A stretch of DNA of 53,749 bases from a virus. The number at the start of each line of letters is the position of its first letter. Position 1 is the stretch's first letter. The stretch covers positions 1-53,749 of IMG/VR virus record IMGVR_UViG_3300031227_000062; one strand, given 5' to 3'. The notes beneath the pieces were generated by a model. The model searched no databases, had not been told where the DNA came from, and saw only the letters and a list, made by a program, of their open reading frames with translations. Position numbers and translations under genes: made by a program. This document shows positions 7,981 through 15,513 of this stretch, piece after piece.

Positions 7981-8420
7981 TTACCGGATTGTTCCCTATA
8001 GAGCTCTTAGCCGCCAAAAAGAGTGCAGAGCAACTTCAAGTGGCTTATGAAGAAGTGCTAGAAGAGGTATCAGAGGCTATCGCGGCTGAAACACGTTTGT
8101 TTGATGAGAGTATGCACGCCGGGCGGCAAAACCAATTTGGAGATGTTTCCTATGCACAGAGATGTTCTAGAGATCTAGCCAGAGCTATGAGTCTATTACA
8201 TACAGAGAATCCCGAGGCGGATCTTTCAGTTACCGTCACTGTAGGCGATCTAGTTACAAATGCCTGTAGGTGGTGGGCTTGGCGAAAGGTCCAAGCAGAT
8301 CAAGCTAATGAGACCCATGTCTATACCAGTTACTCAGAACCGGCCTTGGACAAGGAGCCAGAGCCAGAGCCAGAAAACAAACCAACAGGTCTCAGATCTC
8401 TACTGAAGAGACCGAAATGA
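7977..8420 (+). CDS. Hypothetical helical protein between primase and polymerase genes
   Basis: 147 residues. The start overlaps the primase stop and its own stop overlaps the polymerase start (ATGA at both ends), so expression is coupled with the replisome proteins. Residues 10-45 form an acidic amphipathic helix, a second helical block ends NACRWWAWRKVQADQ, and the C-terminus is a Glu-Pro-rich linker (EPEPEPENK) ending LLKRPK. The shape would suit a small replisome adaptor, but no family is recognised. Confidence 0.6.
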   Translation: MITGLFPIELLAAKKSAEQLQVAYEEVLEEVSEAIAAETRLFDESMHAGRQNQFGDVSYAQRCSRDLARAMSLLHTENPEADLSVTVTVGDLVTNACRWWAWRKVQADQANETHVYTSYSEPALDKEPEPEPENKPTGLRSLLKRPK

Positions 8421-10804
8421 AAAAGGACGCTGCACTTTGTGCAACTTGTCCTTTAGGGAACAGGGGGAGGCACGTGCCTCCCTTTGGTCCTGCAAAGGCT
8501 ACAATAGCTTTTCTAGGTGAGGCTCCAGGCAACACTGAGGTTCGCGTAGGCAGGCCCTTCGTAGGAGAGAGTGGAAAGCTCCTTCGTGCCGCTATCTCCG
8601 CCTGTGGACGGGTACCATCAGAATTTTACTATACAAATGCCTGTAAGTGTCAGCTATCTAAAGACAAGGCCATAGATGATAAGGCACTTGCTATCTGCAG
8701 TACCACCTTAAAAGAGGAGTTCCAATCCAGAGGTGTAGAGATCATCGTTGCGATGGGCAACTCTGCTATGCAAGGCTTGGGCCTTAGCACGCAGGGAATC
8801 ACAAAGATGCAGGGGCGGCCATTAAAATGGCATGACTTCACAGTTTTCCCAATACTTCACCCAGCGTCAATTCTCCACCATCCAGATAACTGGGTTGACT
8901 TTGCAGACAATCTGGAAGAGGTGCTTAGAGAGGGTGGTCCTAGGCTTGAGCTTGCCCCAGCCTTTAGCAATTACGCAGTTTTGTCCACTGAGGGGGCAGT
9001 ACGTTTTCTTACCTGGTTGAGACAGCAAACTTTCGTATACTTTGACATTGAGACTAGCAATCTCAATATCCTTGATACGACTATCTTGAGCATTGCGTTC
9101 ACCTGTGGTTCAGACTATGTGGTCGTTCTGCCCAAAGCAGTTCTGGATCACGCGGATGTGCGGGCAGCATTACGCCGCGCCTGTGCAAATCCATCCCTAA
9201 AATGGTGTGGTCACAATGCTCAGTTTGACGTAGCCCGCTTGATCACTCAGTATAGGGCGCATCCCTACATTTCAGAGGACACTATCTTAGAGCACTTTGT
9301 ACTAGATGAGCGCCTGGGCACCCACGGTCTAAAGCAACTGGCTATGAAACTTTTGCGGGTACCTGATTGGGAAGCAGATATCAAGAAGTGGATATCTAAA
9401 GAGCATAGCTCGTATGCATTGATTCCCGAGGAAAATCTATGGAGCTACAATGCCAAAGACGTAGCTTACGGCTATGACCTGCATCAACTCCTACGTCCCC
9501 AGGTAGCCTCCGAGGAAGATCTTGAACGGGTATATACAGAGCTGCTCATTCCAGGGACAAATGCCTTAGTAGATATGTCTGTACGAGGCGTCAAGATAGA
9601 CATAGATAGGCTAAAGACTACACAGACTGAAGCGGAACAAACAATAGATAGGCTACGAACCGAAATGCGGACGCTTGTTGATCTCCCTGAGTTCAATCCT
9701 AACTCGCCAAAGCAGGTTGGTCATATCCTGTACGACATATACAAAGCGCCACCATTCTCAAGGTCCAAATCACTGCCTATCGAGCTGATAGAGCCCGTAG
9801 CTGTACCGTATGGACGGAACGATAAAACTACAGCTAAAGATCAAATGGCACGTCTGGCGCAGCCAATCTACCCTTGCGCGCCGTTTGCTAGTTTAATGCT
9901 GAAGTACAAAAAAGCGCATCAATTGGTTAGCACCTATCTCAAGAATCTTCATCCCGAATCTGATGGTAGGATACATCCAGGGCTCAAGCTCTTTGGCACA
10001 GTTACCGGGCGGCTGTCTGGTAGCAAGCCAAATGTATTGAATCTCACTAGGATCGGGCCGGTTCGAGGCTTAGTAGTGCCTGAGCCAGGCAACATTCTTC
10101 TTACTATTGACTACAAAGCGTCCGAGCTGCGTGTCTTGGCTGCTCTGGCTGGGTCTAAGGGACTTCTAGAATTGTTTAGAACAGGCGATGATCCACACAA
10201 CTTTGTAGGAGAAAGCATTTATGGAGACAATTATGATGTTGAGAAACATCGAGTAGGTGTCAAGGGGATCAATTTTGGTGTCGCTTTTGGCCTAGGGATC
10301 CCTGGTATTGCTGCTATGCTAGGCGTTTCCTTCAGTGAAGCTAAAAGGATTCATAGCCTGGTCCTCAGACTGCTGGGCGTTGACGAATGGATGCAGCAAC
10401 AGTTTCGGGATGTCAAAACAAGGCAATATGTTACTACACCTACGGGCCGCCGTAGACGCTTTCCATTGATACTCTCTACATTATGGTCCAAAATCAAAAA
10501 GCAAGCGATCAACATGCCAGTGCAGAGCACAAGTCATGACTTGTGCTTACTAAGTTTGATTGAGACCAACAAATGGCTCAAAGACTTTGGAGGCACCATT
10601 CTCTTCCCAACGCACGATTCATTGCTACTGGAGTTTCCTATAAAACACGTAGACGCAGTGGCCTCTCTAGTAACTAAGGAGATGCTGGATGCAGGTACCA
10701 CTATTCTCGGAGACGATTTCACAGCAGCAGTTGACATCGCAGTCGGGTACTCTTATGACAAGAAAGATATGGGAAAATACATAATAGGGGGAGGGGCAAC
10801 ATGA
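8417..10804 (+). CDS. Uracil-DNA glycosylase (family 4-like) fused to family A DNA polymerase with proofreading domain
   Basis: 795 residues in three parts. Residues 1-185 are a family 4 uracil-DNA glycosylase: four cluster cysteines (8, 11, 78, 94, with the usual 15-residue gap between the last two), GEAPGNTE (34-41) and LHPASIL (His148). Next comes a DnaQ-like 3'-5' exonuclease with DIE at 210-212, NAQFD and YNAKD, so proofreading looks intact. The polymerase has motif A DYKASELRVLA (Asp565), motif B R-x3-K616-x3-F with GVAFG, and motif C HDS (733-735). The usual motif C is HDE and motif B usually ends YG; here Ser and Phe replace Glu and Tyr. The protein would copy phage DNA and could excise uracil at the fork. 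It overlaps neighbours by ATGA at both ends. Confidence 0.9.
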   Translation: MKKDAALCATCPLGNRGRHVPPFGPAKATIAFLGEAPGNTEVRVGRPFVGESGKLLRAAISACGRVPSEFYYTNACKCQLSKDKAIDDKALAICSTTLKEEFQSRGVEIIVAMGNSAMQGLGLSTQGITKMQGRPLKWHDFTVFPILHPASILHHPDNWVDFADNLEEVLREGGPRLELAPAFSNYAVLSTEGAVRFLTWLRQQTFVYFDIETSNLNILDTTILSIAFTCGSDYVVVLPKAVLDHADVRAALRRACANPSLKWCGHNAQFDVARLITQYRAHPYISEDTILEHFVLDERLGTHGLKQLAMKLLRVPDWEADIKKWISKEHSSYALIPEENLWSYNAKDVAYGYDLHQLLRPQVASEEDLERVYTELLIPGTNALVDMSVRGVKIDIDRLKTTQTEAEQTIDRLRTEMRTLVDLPEFNPNSPKQVGHILYDIYKAPPFSRSKSLPIELIEPVAVPYGRNDKTTAKDQMARLAQPIYPCAPFASLMLKYKKAHQLVSTYLKNLHPESDGRIHPGLKLFGTVTGRLSGSKPNVLNLTRIGPVRGLVVPEPGNILLTIDYKASELRVLAALAGSKGLLELFRTGDDPHNFVGESIYGDNYDVEKHRVGVKGINFGVAFGLGIPGIAAMLGVSFSEAKRIHSLVLRLLGVDEWMQQQFRDVKTRQYVTTPTGRRRRFPLILSTLWSKIKKQAINMPVQSTSHDLCLLSLIETNKWLKDFGGTILFPTHDSLLLEFPIKHVDAVASLVTKEMLDAGTTILGDDFTAAVDIAVGYSYDKKDMGKYIIGGGAT

Positions 10805-11145
10805 GTTTGAAAAAGTATGGCGCAACGCTATTCGATCTAAGTCTAGTAAAAGCAGTGATATGTACTGGGGAAGAAGGTCGTTTTCCTTTCAGGATATATT
10901 GGTCTATGGGTGGTCATATCGATATTACTGTCCAGCTCGCAAAGATGTTGCTAGACGATATCGACTCCGAGCAAGAACCATACCCAGAACCGATCACCAA
11001 TCTCGAAGCGCGATTCGAGAAACTGCTACTGGCAGCGAAGGCACTATGCGCAGACTGGGGCCGTAACCTATACGCTGCGTCGGCGCGGCAGCAGGTGGCT
11101 CGCTTTAGAGAAGTGATCGAGGAGGTATCCAGTGGAACTAAATGA
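10801..11145 (+). CDS. Hypothetical protein, paralogue of the next small gene
   Basis: 114 residues, ATG overlapping the polymerase stop. The N-terminal part is beta-rich (FPFRIYWSMGGHIDITVQL). The C-terminal 40 residues are helical: FEKLLLAAKALCADW ... FREVIEEVS. The same layout, FDRLLKAAKETDAAW ... LRQVIEEVS, makes up most of the next protein, so the two are products of a partial tandem duplication. The codons for IEEVS carry GGAGG, which serves the next gene. Function unknown. Confidence 0.65.
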   Translation: MSLKKYGATLFDLSLVKAVICTGEEGRFPFRIYWSMGGHIDITVQLAKMLLDDIDSEQEPYPEPITNLEARFEKLLLAAKALCADWGRNLYAASARQQVARFREVIEEVSSGTK

Positions 11146-11308
11146 TATGGTGCTGAAACGACAAGCTGAGAACGCCCTCCTCAAACAGCGCTTTGATAGA
11201 CTATTGAAAGCGGCGAAGGAAACGGATGCAGCTTGGTGTGAAGGCTCGATACTCGCGTTGGGCATGTCAGTGGATCATTTGAGACAAGTAATCGAGGAGG
11301 TATCATGA
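11132..11308 (+). CDS. Small helical protein, partial duplicate of upstream gene
   Basis: 58 residues from a GTG at 11132 with GGAGG seven bases upstream; the stop overlaps the next ATG (ATGA at 11305). It repeats the C-terminal helical domain of the preceding protein (FDRLLKAAKE, then AAW, then RQVIEEVS). It contains no membrane segment. Coupled overlaps on both sides and a proper ribosome binding site support translation despite its size. Confidence 0.6.
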   Translation: MELNDMVLKRQAENALLKQRFDRLLKAAKETDAAWCEGSILALGMSVDHLRQVIEEVS

Positions 11309-11517
11309 TCACACACAATGGAAAGAACTATCTGACGCCTAGAGAGGCAGCAAGAGCACTAGTGATTCATCTTTCAACTGTATACAGTTGGTGTAAGCAT
11401 CAACAGGTAGAATTGCTAGATCCGGAAGTGCTTCAGGAAGATGTTGTTTCAAAGTATCTAATAGAAGAGGAATCCCTTTATAATCGTCATCACCATGTAT
11501 ACTTGGAGACCTCATGA
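11305..11517 (+). CDS. Small helix-turn-helix protein (excisionase/MerR-like)
   Basis: 70 residues. The segment YLTPREAARALVIHLSTVYS is a typical helix-turn-helix of the excisionase or MerR N-terminal kind: a strand, T-P-R-E-A-A, and a recognition helix with S-T-V-Y-S-W. The C-terminal half is acidic and His-rich. No integrase is present in the window, so it is more likely a transcription or replication regulator than a true excisionase. It overlaps the resolvase gene by four bases (ATGA). Confidence 0.65.
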   Translation: MITHNGKNYLTPREAARALVIHLSTVYSWCKHQQVELLDPEVLQEDVVSKYLIEEESLYNRHHHVYLETS

Positions 11518-11921
11518 GACTGCTAGTATTTGATCCTGGGGAAACTACCGGTTGGGCTTACTTGGCTTATGGCAAAATAGCAGGAGGATCATTCCACCTG
11601 TGGGCGCAGGTCAAGGACCTCATAGATTGCTACCAGCCGGACGTAGTGCTGTATGAGAGCTTTTATCTTAGAGCAAGAGCCTCTAGATATTTGATTGGCA
11701 GTCCTCTGCTTACTGTACAGGTTATTGGAGTGATCCGATACTTGACAGATGAACTGGGTGCGGTCTCTGTTTCGCAGATGCCTGCCCAGAGAACTGGTAT
11801 TTGGCTCAAGAGCCTAAAGGGCTTCGATCGACATGCACGAGATGCCGCAAAGCACGGGTTACGATATCTTATCAAGAAAGGGCTCGCTGCAGGGTATAAA
11901 AGCTACAAAGGGAGGGGATAA
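11514..11921 (+). CDS. RuvC-like Holliday junction resolvase / RNase H-fold nuclease
   Basis: 135 residues. Strand one carries FDPGETTGWA (Asp7), the fourth strand VVLYESF (Glu48), and the C-terminal helix HARDAAKHGLRYL (Asp110, His114), which fit the catalytic set of the RuvC-type RNase H fold. Phage members of this group resolve branched DNA before packaging. It sits after the replication genes and immediately before an SNF2-type helicase, suggesting joint work on recombination intermediates. GGAGGGG near its 3' end serves the next gene, which starts one base after its stop. Confidence 0.75.
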   Translation: MRLLVFDPGETTGWAYLAYGKIAGGSFHLWAQVKDLIDCYQPDVVLYESFYLRARASRYLIGSPLLTVQVIGVIRYLTDELGAVSVSQMPAQRTGIWLKSLKGFDRHARDAAKHGLRYLIKKGLAAGYKSYKGRG

Positions 11922-11922
11922 C

Positions 11923-13569
11923 TTGGGCATACAAATCTCACTAGCGAAGCCAACACCGAGGTCCACAGTTAAATTCCATGTACAGGGGACTTTACCCCCT
12001 GTGCTAAGTGCTTTCTTGGAGCGCGTTTCCGGCGTCAAGATTGAGGATGATGACGCTTGGGTGCCGAAGGAGCCTCGGTTACTTGAGCTTTTATTGAGAG
12101 ATGTTGATTCTGTGCATCTCAATGAAGAGGTTCGTACATGGTATGAAACTCTTTTGACTTATGAGAGAAAAAGTATTGCCTTGACTAAGTTAGAGGATAT
12201 GTCGTCTTTAGACGTTGATGAACGGTTAGTTGCATATCAGCGGGTGGGGGTAAACTTCATTCTCAAAACCAGAAGGTGTATTCTAGCAGACGATTCAGGC
12301 ATGGGAAAAACAGCGCAAGCGATTGAGGCGATTGAATTGTCTGAGGAACATAAACGCATCTTGATCGTGTGTACCAACTCAGCAAAGTGGTGGTGGAAGG
12401 ACGAGATCGAAAAGTGGTTTCCTGGACAAGACCGCGTTGTAGTCGAAGCAGCCACTAGGAAAGACGATTTCCAAGCCTATCAGGAGACTCAAGGATTCCT
12501 AATTATCAATTGGGAACTTGTTCGCTTGATGCCGGAATTGCGCGGCCTGGCCTGGCGTTGGATAGTGGCAGATGAGGCGCATAAGCTCAAGAATCGCAGC
12601 ACAAAGACGTGGAAGGGTGTTAACAGTCTAATGACGAGGAGATTGCTACTACTCACAGCGTCTCCAATCTCCAATGAACCTGCAGATCTGTGGGCACTAT
12701 TGCACTTGTTGTACCCAGACCGATATCGATCGTATCAACGTTTTTATGAGCTATACGTCAACTATTTCATTGCTCGGAGTGGGTATAGAAAAATAAATCG
12801 ATCTAACCCAGTTAGAAACGTAGACCTGTTACAACGTGAGATTGCTCCGATCCTGCTGCGTCGGGACTGGCAGGGCTACCGAGATACATTGCCCCCTCAA
12901 AACAAGGTCATGCCTCTGAAGCTGACCGCTGCACAGGGGGCAATGTACAAGACTATGGCTAAGAAAATGTATGCTATCTTAGAGGACGGCTCAGAAATTG
13001 AGGTCTTTAATGTAGGAGCTAAGATAGTTCGACTGCGCCAGATAGTCAGCACCACGGCTACGATACAGGCTGGTGACAGTTCCTCCAAACTTGATGCTGC
13101 TGTAGACATAATAGAAAACGCCCCAGGAGAGCAGTTTGTTGTCTTTGCTCTCTTTCGGGCCACTGTCTTAGCATTGCAAAAACGCCTTAGCAAGAAAAAG
13201 ATTGTCTGTGGTACGATCCTTGGAGGACAGCCGCCTAGTGAGAGATACGAGATGATCAAAAGATTCCAAGAGGGTGAAATTCAAGTTATTATCTCTACTG
13301 TGCAGGCGGGGGGAGAATCCATTACGCTAACTGCTTCGCATCAAGTGATCTTTATTGAGAAGCACTATAGTTACACTGTACAACAGCAGGCGATCGGTCG
13401 GGTGGATCGTTTTGGGCAGACGCATCAGTGCTTGATTACAACCTTGCATTGCCCACACACGGTAGATGACCTGGTAGAAAAGATCGTGGCCTCCAAGAGC
13501 TCAATGGTAGATACCGTTCTACGAGGCAAGTTCTTTGAGAGCTTGCAAGATTCGTTGATGTTTCTATAA
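11923..13569 (+). CDS. SNF2-family superfamily 2 helicase
   Basis: 548 residues from a TTG at 11923, chosen because GGAGGGG (11911-11917) lies six bases upstream; the frame is open back to an ATG at 11833, but that would overlap the resolvase by 89 bases and has no ribosome binding site. Motif I is DDSGMGKTAQ (from residue 123), motif II ADEAH (from 216), motif III LLTASPISN, motif V STVQAGGESITL and motif VI QQAIGRVDRFGQ, all in SNF2 order. In phages this family probably moves along duplex DNA to remodel forks or protein roadblocks. It is the last gene of the rightward operon. Confidence 0.85.
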   Translation: MGIQISLAKPTPRSTVKFHVQGTLPPVLSAFLERVSGVKIEDDDAWVPKEPRLLELLLRDVDSVHLNEEVRTWYETLLTYERKSIALTKLEDMSSLDVDERLVAYQRVGVNFILKTRRCILADDSGMGKTAQAIEAIELSEEHKRILIVCTNSAKWWWKDEIEKWFPGQDRVVVEAATRKDDFQAYQETQGFLIINWELVRLMPELRGLAWRWIVADEAHKLKNRSTKTWKGVNSLMTRRLLLLTASPISNEPADLWALLHLLYPDRYRSYQRFYELYVNYFIARSGYRKINRSNPVRNVDLLQREIAPILLRRDWQGYRDTLPPQNKVMPLKLTAAQGAMYKTMAKKMYAILEDGSEIEVFNVGAKIVRLRQIVSTTATIQAGDSSSKLDAAVDIIENAPGEQFVVFALFRATVLALQKRLSKKKIVCGTILGGQPPSERYEMIKRFQEGEIQVIISTVQAGGESITLTASHQVIFIEKHYSYTVQQQAIGRVDRFGQTHQCLITTLHCPHTVDDLVEKIVASKSSMVDTVLRGKFFESLQDSLMFL

Positions 13570-13575
13570 TCGGAA

Positions 13576-13669
13576 AGCGGGGAGAGGCAGCCCTCCTCCC
13601 CGCTCTCACACGGCAAAGGCGGGGGGACCCTTACCTTGCCGTAAGCAAACAGGGTTTATTAGACCCTGT
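13576..13669. terminator. Hairpin cluster between two convergent operons
   Basis: Three inverted repeats fill the 106-base gap: AGCGGGGAG/CTCCCCGCT (13576-13604), ACGGCAA/TTGCCGT (13610-13642) and ACAGGGT/ACCCTGT (13649-13669). They separate the end of the rightward early operon from the end of the leftward late operon. Only the third is followed by a short T-run, on the minus strand (TTTGCTT). Together they could stop transcription from both sides. Confidence 0.6.
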
Positions 13670-13675
13670 ATACTC

Positions 13676-13951
13676 CTACCACCACTTGTAGCCTGCCACG
13701 CCTATGCCCTTCTGGGTGTCATAGAGCTCAGCCGCGACGAGCGCATAAAATAGCACATTCCATACTCGCTCGTACCAAACTAGAAACGCCGGATACGTTG
13801 CTGCGATCTCATTGCACGCCAGCAATGCGATGGCTACAACGAACGCAGCAAAGAGCGCCTTCGTTGTAGACAACCCCAACCTCTTCAACCAGTTCACAAT
13901 TCGCTTTATGACCAGAGATCCAGCGACACCGAACACCATGAAGTCTTCCAT
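13676..13951 (-). CDS. Holin-like small membrane protein
   Basis: 91 residues from the ATG at 13951, which has GGAGG (13957-13961) at the right distance; a TTG four codons upstream is inside that site. Hydrophobic stretches are FMVFGVAGSLVI, then KALFAAFVVAIALLA, and VWNVLFYALVAAELY, so two or three membrane helices with a basic loop (KRIVNWLKRLG). Last gene of the late operon, directly after another membrane protein and near a predicted glycosidase, it is a good holin candidate. No family was identified with certainty. Confidence 0.6.
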   Translation of the reverse strand: MEDFMVFGVAGSLVIKRIVNWLKRLGLSTTKALFAAFVVAIALLACNEIAATYPAFLVWYERVWNVLFYALVAAELYDTQKGIGVAGYKWW

Positions 13952-13969
13952 CGTAACCTCCAAACTAAA

Positions 13970-14224
13970 CTATTGGCCCCCCGATTGCCTACGAAGCCAT
14001 GAAACATCTGTCTGTATCCCTGCTAATTGCACTTGAATATCCACAAAGGTATCTACTATGGTGTCGATTCTAATTATTTGTGCCTCTACAGTCTGAGTTA
14101 CTGTATCTACTCGTTCCTGTAGCACTGCAAAAGCTGTAGTACACGCGATAATGACGGCGATAATAGGAATCCAGAACTTGATGGACGCATGAGTGATAGA
14201 ACCGTTGGCTTTAGTGCCTGGCAT
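13970..14224 (-). CDS. Membrane-anchored coiled-coil protein, possible lysis accessory (spanin-like or XhlA-like)
   Basis: 84 residues, start supported by GGAG upstream. After a short polar N-terminus there is one membrane helix (KFWIPIIAVIIACTTAFAVL), then a heptad-rich segment (residues 37-75) with regular Val, Ile and Leu positions. The layout of one helix plus a periplasmic or cytoplasmic coiled coil resembles inner-membrane spanins and haemolysin XhlA-type phage proteins. Its place next to the holin-like gene supports a lysis role, but the family is not proved. Confidence 0.5.
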   Translation of the reverse strand: MPGTKANGSITHASIKFWIPIIAVIIACTTAFAVLQERVDTVTQTVEAQIIRIDTIVDTFVDIQVQLAGIQTDVSWLRRQSGGQ

Positions 14225-14233
14225 GTTGTTCTC

Positions 14234-14491
14234 CTACCTCCAACCTTTACGTAGACGCTCTTGATAGGTGCTTCGATCTATCCAGTCAGGTCGGCTTTTT
14301 ACTCTGGTACCTCCTTCAAATCTAGTGCCAAGATTTTTATCCACTGCAGCCTCCCAAGTATCAAATTTCAACCCGGCATATTTCGCCAGTTGTTCTGCCC
14401 AAGAGCCTATTAAGAATTCTACATCACACTCATGTACTCCGCTTCTCAGAATCGCAATAGCTAAAGCGGTGCGATACCTAGTTAGTGCCAC
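14234..14491 (-). CDS. Small hypothetical protein of the lysis/tail region
   Basis: 85 residues, GTG start overlapping the end of the glycosidase gene by 10 bases. The N-terminus is helical (YRTALAIAILRSGVH) and the C-terminus basic (RSTYQERLRKGWR). It is not hydrophobic enough to span the membrane. No family recognised; position suggests an accessory to lysis or tail assembly. Confidence 0.55.
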   Translation of the reverse strand: MALTRYRTALAIAILRSGVHECDVEFLIGSWAEQLAKYAGLKFDTWEAAVDKNLGTRFEGGTRVKSRPDWIDRSTYQERLRKGWR

Positions 14492-15513
14492 CAGCTACCT
14501 TCTTGTGCATTCTTTGAGATACGATACGACAGTTTGATCAACGAAAGCCTAATCTCATTTGCTCGCTCAAGGTTCCCTTGCTCATACATTCGCTGCATTT
14601 CTTCTAACCACCATCTCAATTTATCCAGCAGGTGGATAAGATCTCCTTGCTCGTGCTCTGGCAAAGGCCCGGTATCCTGCGTGTGGATACTTAGCATATA
14701 TTCTGCCAGTTTACGTGCGTTTGATTCGTCAAGATCGAAATCTATCCATTTCTTGCGCGCACCTGCAACAAAGATAAACGCAGCAGTGACATAGATGTCT
14801 TTCTGTATCTCTTCGTCAAACCATTGAAGCTGCGGGACATATTGCTCGAAATTGCCCTTGCAATAGGTTTTCCAACCTGTTTCTGCTTTGTGAATTGGCG
14901 CTACACCACCGTCAATCCCAACCTCTCCTAGCAACAGCGGTGGGGGCTCAAACCGGGATACTTCTTTAATTGTATCGTAAAGCCACCGATAACGCAAACA
15001 GTGCGAGCCAGCACGGTCCATCATCGTTGGGGCACTGTATTCATGAGCAATAATGTAGTTAGCTTTCTGGAACATAGGAGCTAACTCCGCAACGTGTGAA
15101 GGATCAATGTGAGGCCAGCCAACACTAAATGCTCCTACACCATTCTGAAAACCGTTCTCGTGCATCAACTCTGTCCAGCGTATAGTAAACTCAACAAGCA
15201 TCAAGCGGAAAGTATGCTCACCTACAGGAGGCTCGTTTGGTCCTTGCCAGACCGTCACGTAGCGTCTAGCATCGTAAGTCCCCGCTAGACGCTCAAAGTA
15301 TTCTTCAGCACCTTTTCGACCCTTCAGAATATATCGTAGTTCCTCACTATCTCCCCCAGGTAGAGGAGCCCTAGCAAGGATATTCACCTGGCCCTCAAAG
15401 GGATCTTTTTCTGGCGCTTCAATTAGCAGGCACCAGGCCGCCTGTGCTGACAGCACTACATCTTTGGCCCAAGAAGGTATCTTCTGAAATTGAAAAGCAA
15501 GTTTGGTGCTCAT
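14482..15513 (-). CDS. TIM-barrel glycoside hydrolase-like protein (clan GH-A), possible cell-wall or glycan hydrolase
   Basis: 343 residues from the ATG at 15513, which overlaps the upstream stop (ATGA). Two catalytic-looking glutamates sit in clan GH-A contexts: Glu94 in VWQGPNEPP (Asn-Glu-Pro, the acid/base strand) and Glu197 in LLLGEVGID (the nucleophile strand), with IIAHEYS between. The C-terminal 70 residues are helical (LLDKLRWWLEEMQRMYEQGN). No signal peptide is seen. It could be an endolysin of unusual type or a virion glycosidase that trims host polysaccharide; the gene order next to probable holins favours lysis, the gene order next to fibre genes favours the virion. Confidence 0.65.
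   Translation of the reverse strand: MSTKLAFQFQKIPSWAKDVVLSAQAAWCLLIEAPEKDPFEGQVNILARAPLPGGDSEELRYILKGRKGAEEYFERLAGTYDARRYVTVWQGPNEPPVGEHTFRLMLVEFTIRWTELMHENGFQNGVGAFSVGWPHIDPSHVAELAPMFQKANYIIAHEYSAPTMMDRAGSHCLRYRWLYDTIKEVSRFEPPPLLLGEVGIDGGVAPIHKAETGWKTYCKGNFEQYVPQLQWFDEEIQKDIYVTAAFIFVAGARKKWIDFDLDESNARKLAEYMLSIHTQDTGPLPEHEQGDLIHLLDKLRWWLEEMQRMYEQGNLERANEIRLSLIKLSYRISKNAQEGSWWH

Noticed and set aside
11833-11922. Earlier start of the SNF2 helicase at 11833
   Set aside because: It would overlap most of the resolvase 3' end and lacks a ribosome binding site, whereas GGAGGGG precedes the TTG at 11923.
13576-13669. Attachment site or origin between the convergent operons
   Set aside because: No integrase gene and no repeated core sequence; the inverted repeats are better explained as terminators.
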